From positions 3,224,001-3,288,000 of the forward strand of contig JACCLO010000004.1 of assembly GCA_029448655.1 (NCBI GenBank): a stretch of 64,000 bases of DNA, in the 5' to 3' direction. This document shows positions 62,001-64,000 of the stretch, in pieces (positions within the stretch are counted from its first letter, which is position 1; each line of letters starts with the position of its first letter). Position numbers and translations under genes: made by a program. Below the pieces are notes generated by a model. The model made no database searches. It was not told the DNA's origin and was given only the letters and a program-made list of their open reading frames with translations. The stretch is from Wolfiporia cocos (Eukaryota > Basidiomycota > Agaricomycetes > Polyporales > Phaeolaceae).

Positions 62001-62217
62001 TATGGTGAGGCCGCAAGACATGACTTGTGGGATTCAGAGGTGCGGCTGGAATCATCTTGTGAATAAGATCACGCTCTGCGCAGGTTCGTTTCTGCAGAGT
62101 ACTGATGATTGTGCGGGGCAGAGCGTGCCCTATATCGAAGAGGAGATGGAGTAGCAGACCGGAAGAGGCGAGCGCGACGCGTCGATAACGCGTCTGAGGC
62201 GTGAGAATTCTCATCAT
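59015..62217 (-). CDS. apc5: Anaphase-promoting complex subunit 5 (Apc5)
   Basis: TPR-containing platform subunit of the APC/C ubiquitin ligase that drives mitotic exit. The minus-strand ATG at 62217 begins MMRILTPQTRYRRVALASSG, LLLHLLFDIGHALPRTII, then RPHHIVLLKLMKMTLRWDLH, PPPYLLNIYRILLREIAEV, RTYAQILDEISTEIPVAKNL and the family block FGYFCRRCYVSFMKLSYTGL, TRLHHEFLEWTDV. The C-terminal TPR region has PLLTAIWHGEFQCRYGLYRT, AAVLLADVGLEFGMTKWCRK, ESLKEAAYYLKIAEQDYAKL and LQDVQYLQSIVFHNLDNIKE, ending TQVGAALAAR. Around ten introns; some interior exons between 60100 and 61000 were not traced. An earlier in-frame ATG (62291) overlaps the NOC3 start and is less likely. Only the 3' quarter was duplicated at 55738-56317. 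Confidence 0.87.
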
Positions 62218-62290
62218 TTCGCAAGCTGATCGACGGGCGCTTGACGCATTGTCGGCAGCTACAGGGTCGAGCACAACTCTCTTTCGAACC
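62218..62290. promoter_or_regulatory. Very short divergent spacer apc5 / noc3
   Basis: Only 73 bases lie between the two start codons. Both leaders and core promoters must overlap here or extend into the partner gene. No TATA box seen. Bidirectional promoter inferred from spacing. Confidence 0.55.
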
Positions 62291-64000
62291 ATGGCTCTCA
62301 ACACGAAACGCAAGCACCACGCTCAATCGTCTCAGGTACTCCCATCATCACTTGCTTAAACGTACACTACGATCGTTCTCGCTAGGCACCCTCCAAAAAG
62401 CGCAAACTCGGCAAGGATGCCGAATCTGCAAAGAAGGCTCAAAAGTCCAAGGTGAAGGGCGGAGACAAGAACAAGGGAAAGGGCAAGGAGAAGGCCGCGG
62501 ACAGAGAAGTCATACCAATTCCAAGGTACGATAACGAAGACGTTGAGCTGTCCGACGAGGACCTTGGCATGCTCGAAGAGTATGGAGGCGCAGTGTCATT
62601 CCTGAAAACTCTGGACGAGAGGGGGATCGCTAGGTGAGAGTTGGGCCATTCCGGTACAAGGCCTGCCCTAAGCTTGACCCTCTCACATGCAGGAGCAAAA
62701 AGGAGACCGGCCGACTGCACCAGATGCACAAGCCTGTCCGAGTCGCCGCCGTAGATGACCTTCCATCGGTCGATTCACACGATGAGGACTCGGATGCTTG
62801 GAGCTCCGGAATTGACGAGCTGACGGACGCCGAGGAGCCCGACTTGGACGATGCTGCAAGCTCGTCAAGTTCACACGCTCCGCGGAAACACAAGCGTCCT
62901 GCAGAGTCGGACGAAGAAATGCCGTATGAGACGCTACCGAGGAAGCGCAGACCGTCTTGGGACCCGAAAGAGGACAAGGAACAGGGCATTACCCGGCTAC
63001 CTATCAAGTTGGCAGATGGGCGGATACAGCAGAGCGAGGGCAAAGTGTTCCTCGATGCGGAAGAGGACACTGACGAGAGCGATGCGGACGATGCGGCACA
63101 GGAAGGCCATCTAGATCATCATGTGGAGGATGTCTCAACTGGTGCGCGTTTCGGACGCCCAGCTGTGGTCGATGTCATAGGCACCAAGTCTCGTAAGGCG
63201 CGGATACAGAGCGCGAAGGAACAGATCGCGGGGATCTGCCAGGAGATTGTCTCTGACCCTGAGAACAGTGTGAGTGCATGTCTGGCTTATTGCAAAGTGG
63301 CTTGACAGTGTCACAGATCGGTCTCCTCAGACGCCTGCACACGTTCTCCCTACCGGAGATCTCGACACCCTCGCATCCCGAGCCCGTCCCTAACGACGCG
63401 GTGATTCGCAAATTGACACTTCTATCGCAACTAGCCGTGTTTAGGGACATCATCCCGGGGTACCGCATCCGTGCTCTAACTGAGAAGGAAAAGGCGGAAA
63501 AGGTTAGCCAGATGGTGCAACGAACGCGGGACTGGGAACAGGGGCTGGTCAGCGTGTATCAGTCATACTTGCGCACGCTCGAGGCTGAAGTGAAAGGTGC
63601 TTTCCAGCAGACTGGCCTCTTGCACCGTCTTGCTGATATCCACCGCCAGCCAAGAGTGAGCTCGCCGAGACGGCGCTACAGTGCATGTGCACCTTACTTG
63701 TGGAGGCGACCCACTTCAACTTCCGAGTCAACCTGATGGGCTCGATTGTTGCGTATCTGAGTCGGAAATCCTGGAGCCAGGTTAGATGCGGTCTTTTCGC
63801 GTGTTAGCCGTGCTCTGACGTCAGTCCCTCAGTCGTCGGATCTGTGCCTCAACGCGCTCATCAAGGTGTTTCGCGCAGACAACACGGGCGATGCATCGTT
63901 AGAGGTCGTGCGCCTGCTCAATCGCATGATCAAGGAGCGCAAATTCAACGTTCATCCAGAGGTGCTCTCATGCCTTCTGCATCTCCGCCTGAAAACCGAA
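62291..64000 (+). CDS. noc3: Nucleolar complex protein Noc3 (partial, runs off the window)
   Basis: Pre-60S assembly factor that pairs with Noc2 and also has a role in replication licensing in yeast. The ATG at 62291 starts MALNTKRKHHAQSSQ; the intron then joins APSKKRKLGKDAESAKKAQK, a Lys-rich nucleolar segment. Next: NEDVELSDEDLGMLEEYGGA, VSFLKTLDERGIAR, an acidic/Ser linker, TRLPIKLADGRIQQSEGKV, KARIQSAKEQIAGICQEIVS, KLTLLSQLAVFRDIIPGYRI, LVSVYQSYLRTLEAEVKGA, LAETALQCMCTLLVEATHFN, FRVNLMGSIVAYLSRKSWSQ and SSDLCLNALIKVFRADNTGD. These are characteristic Noc3/CBF-region blocks. At least five introns. The C-terminal half is outside the window. Confidence 0.94.

Overview
The window looks like nuclear DNA of a filamentous basidiomycete fungus, probably an agaricomycete. 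Nearly every gene is split by many 45-70 base introns with GT..AG ends and CTAAT/CTGAC-type branch sites. Genes are packed on both strands. The proteins match fungal/opisthokont housekeeping families, and there are no operons, Shine-Dalgarno sites or tRNA/rRNA genes. Many apparent frame changes disappear once an intron is placed. Gene models were assembled by eye, so internal exon ends are approximate unless stated.

Layout. 0-12.7 kb: Rab GTPase Ypt1 (+), a gene-free 2.2 kb, ribosome-assembly factor Nsa1/WDR74 (-) divergent from the GID ubiquitin-ligase RING subunit Rmd5 (+), an Sfi1-type centrin-binding spindle-pole protein (+), and a pirin (-). 13.3-25 kb: an amino-acid permease (-) divergent from an armadillo SmgGDS-like protein (+), an Eht1/YheT-type alpha/beta hydrolase (+), an RWD protein of the Gir2/RWDD1 family (-) divergent from mitoribosomal bS21m (+), a diffuse unassigned region, and a newly assembled 94-residue Cys/His-rich protein (+). 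25.1-34 kb: a 717 bp element with perfect 25 bp terminal inverted repeats, a Ctk2/cyclin K-type cyclin (+), RNase P/MRP subunit Pop4 (-), 3.3 kb without a confident gene, then eIF2B alpha/Gcn3 (-). 34-37.4 kb is gene-poor with one unassigned 230-codon ORF. 37.5-45 kb: a very long XMAP215/Stu2-type TOG protein (+).

45-62.3 kb is the most informative part. Two intact glycerol-3-phosphate acyltransferase genes (Sct1/Gpt2 type) face each other around methionine aminopeptidase 1. Next comes a tandem segmental duplication of about 3.3-3.5 kb (copy A about 52814-56317, copy B about 56369-59641). It gave two intact FAD monooxygenases and left two broken fragments back to back: the 3' end of APC5 and the 5' end of the acyltransferase. 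The full APC5 gene (-) lies beyond and shares a 73 bp start-to-start spacer with NOC3 (+), which runs off the window.

Most genes are unrelated housekeeping functions (vesicle traffic, ribosome assembly, tRNA processing, translation initiation, microtubules, mitosis, lipid synthesis). I see no biosynthetic cluster, defence island or viral insertion. The novelty lies in the duplication history, the splice-donor differences between acyltransferase copies, the inverted-repeat element and the small Cys-rich protein.
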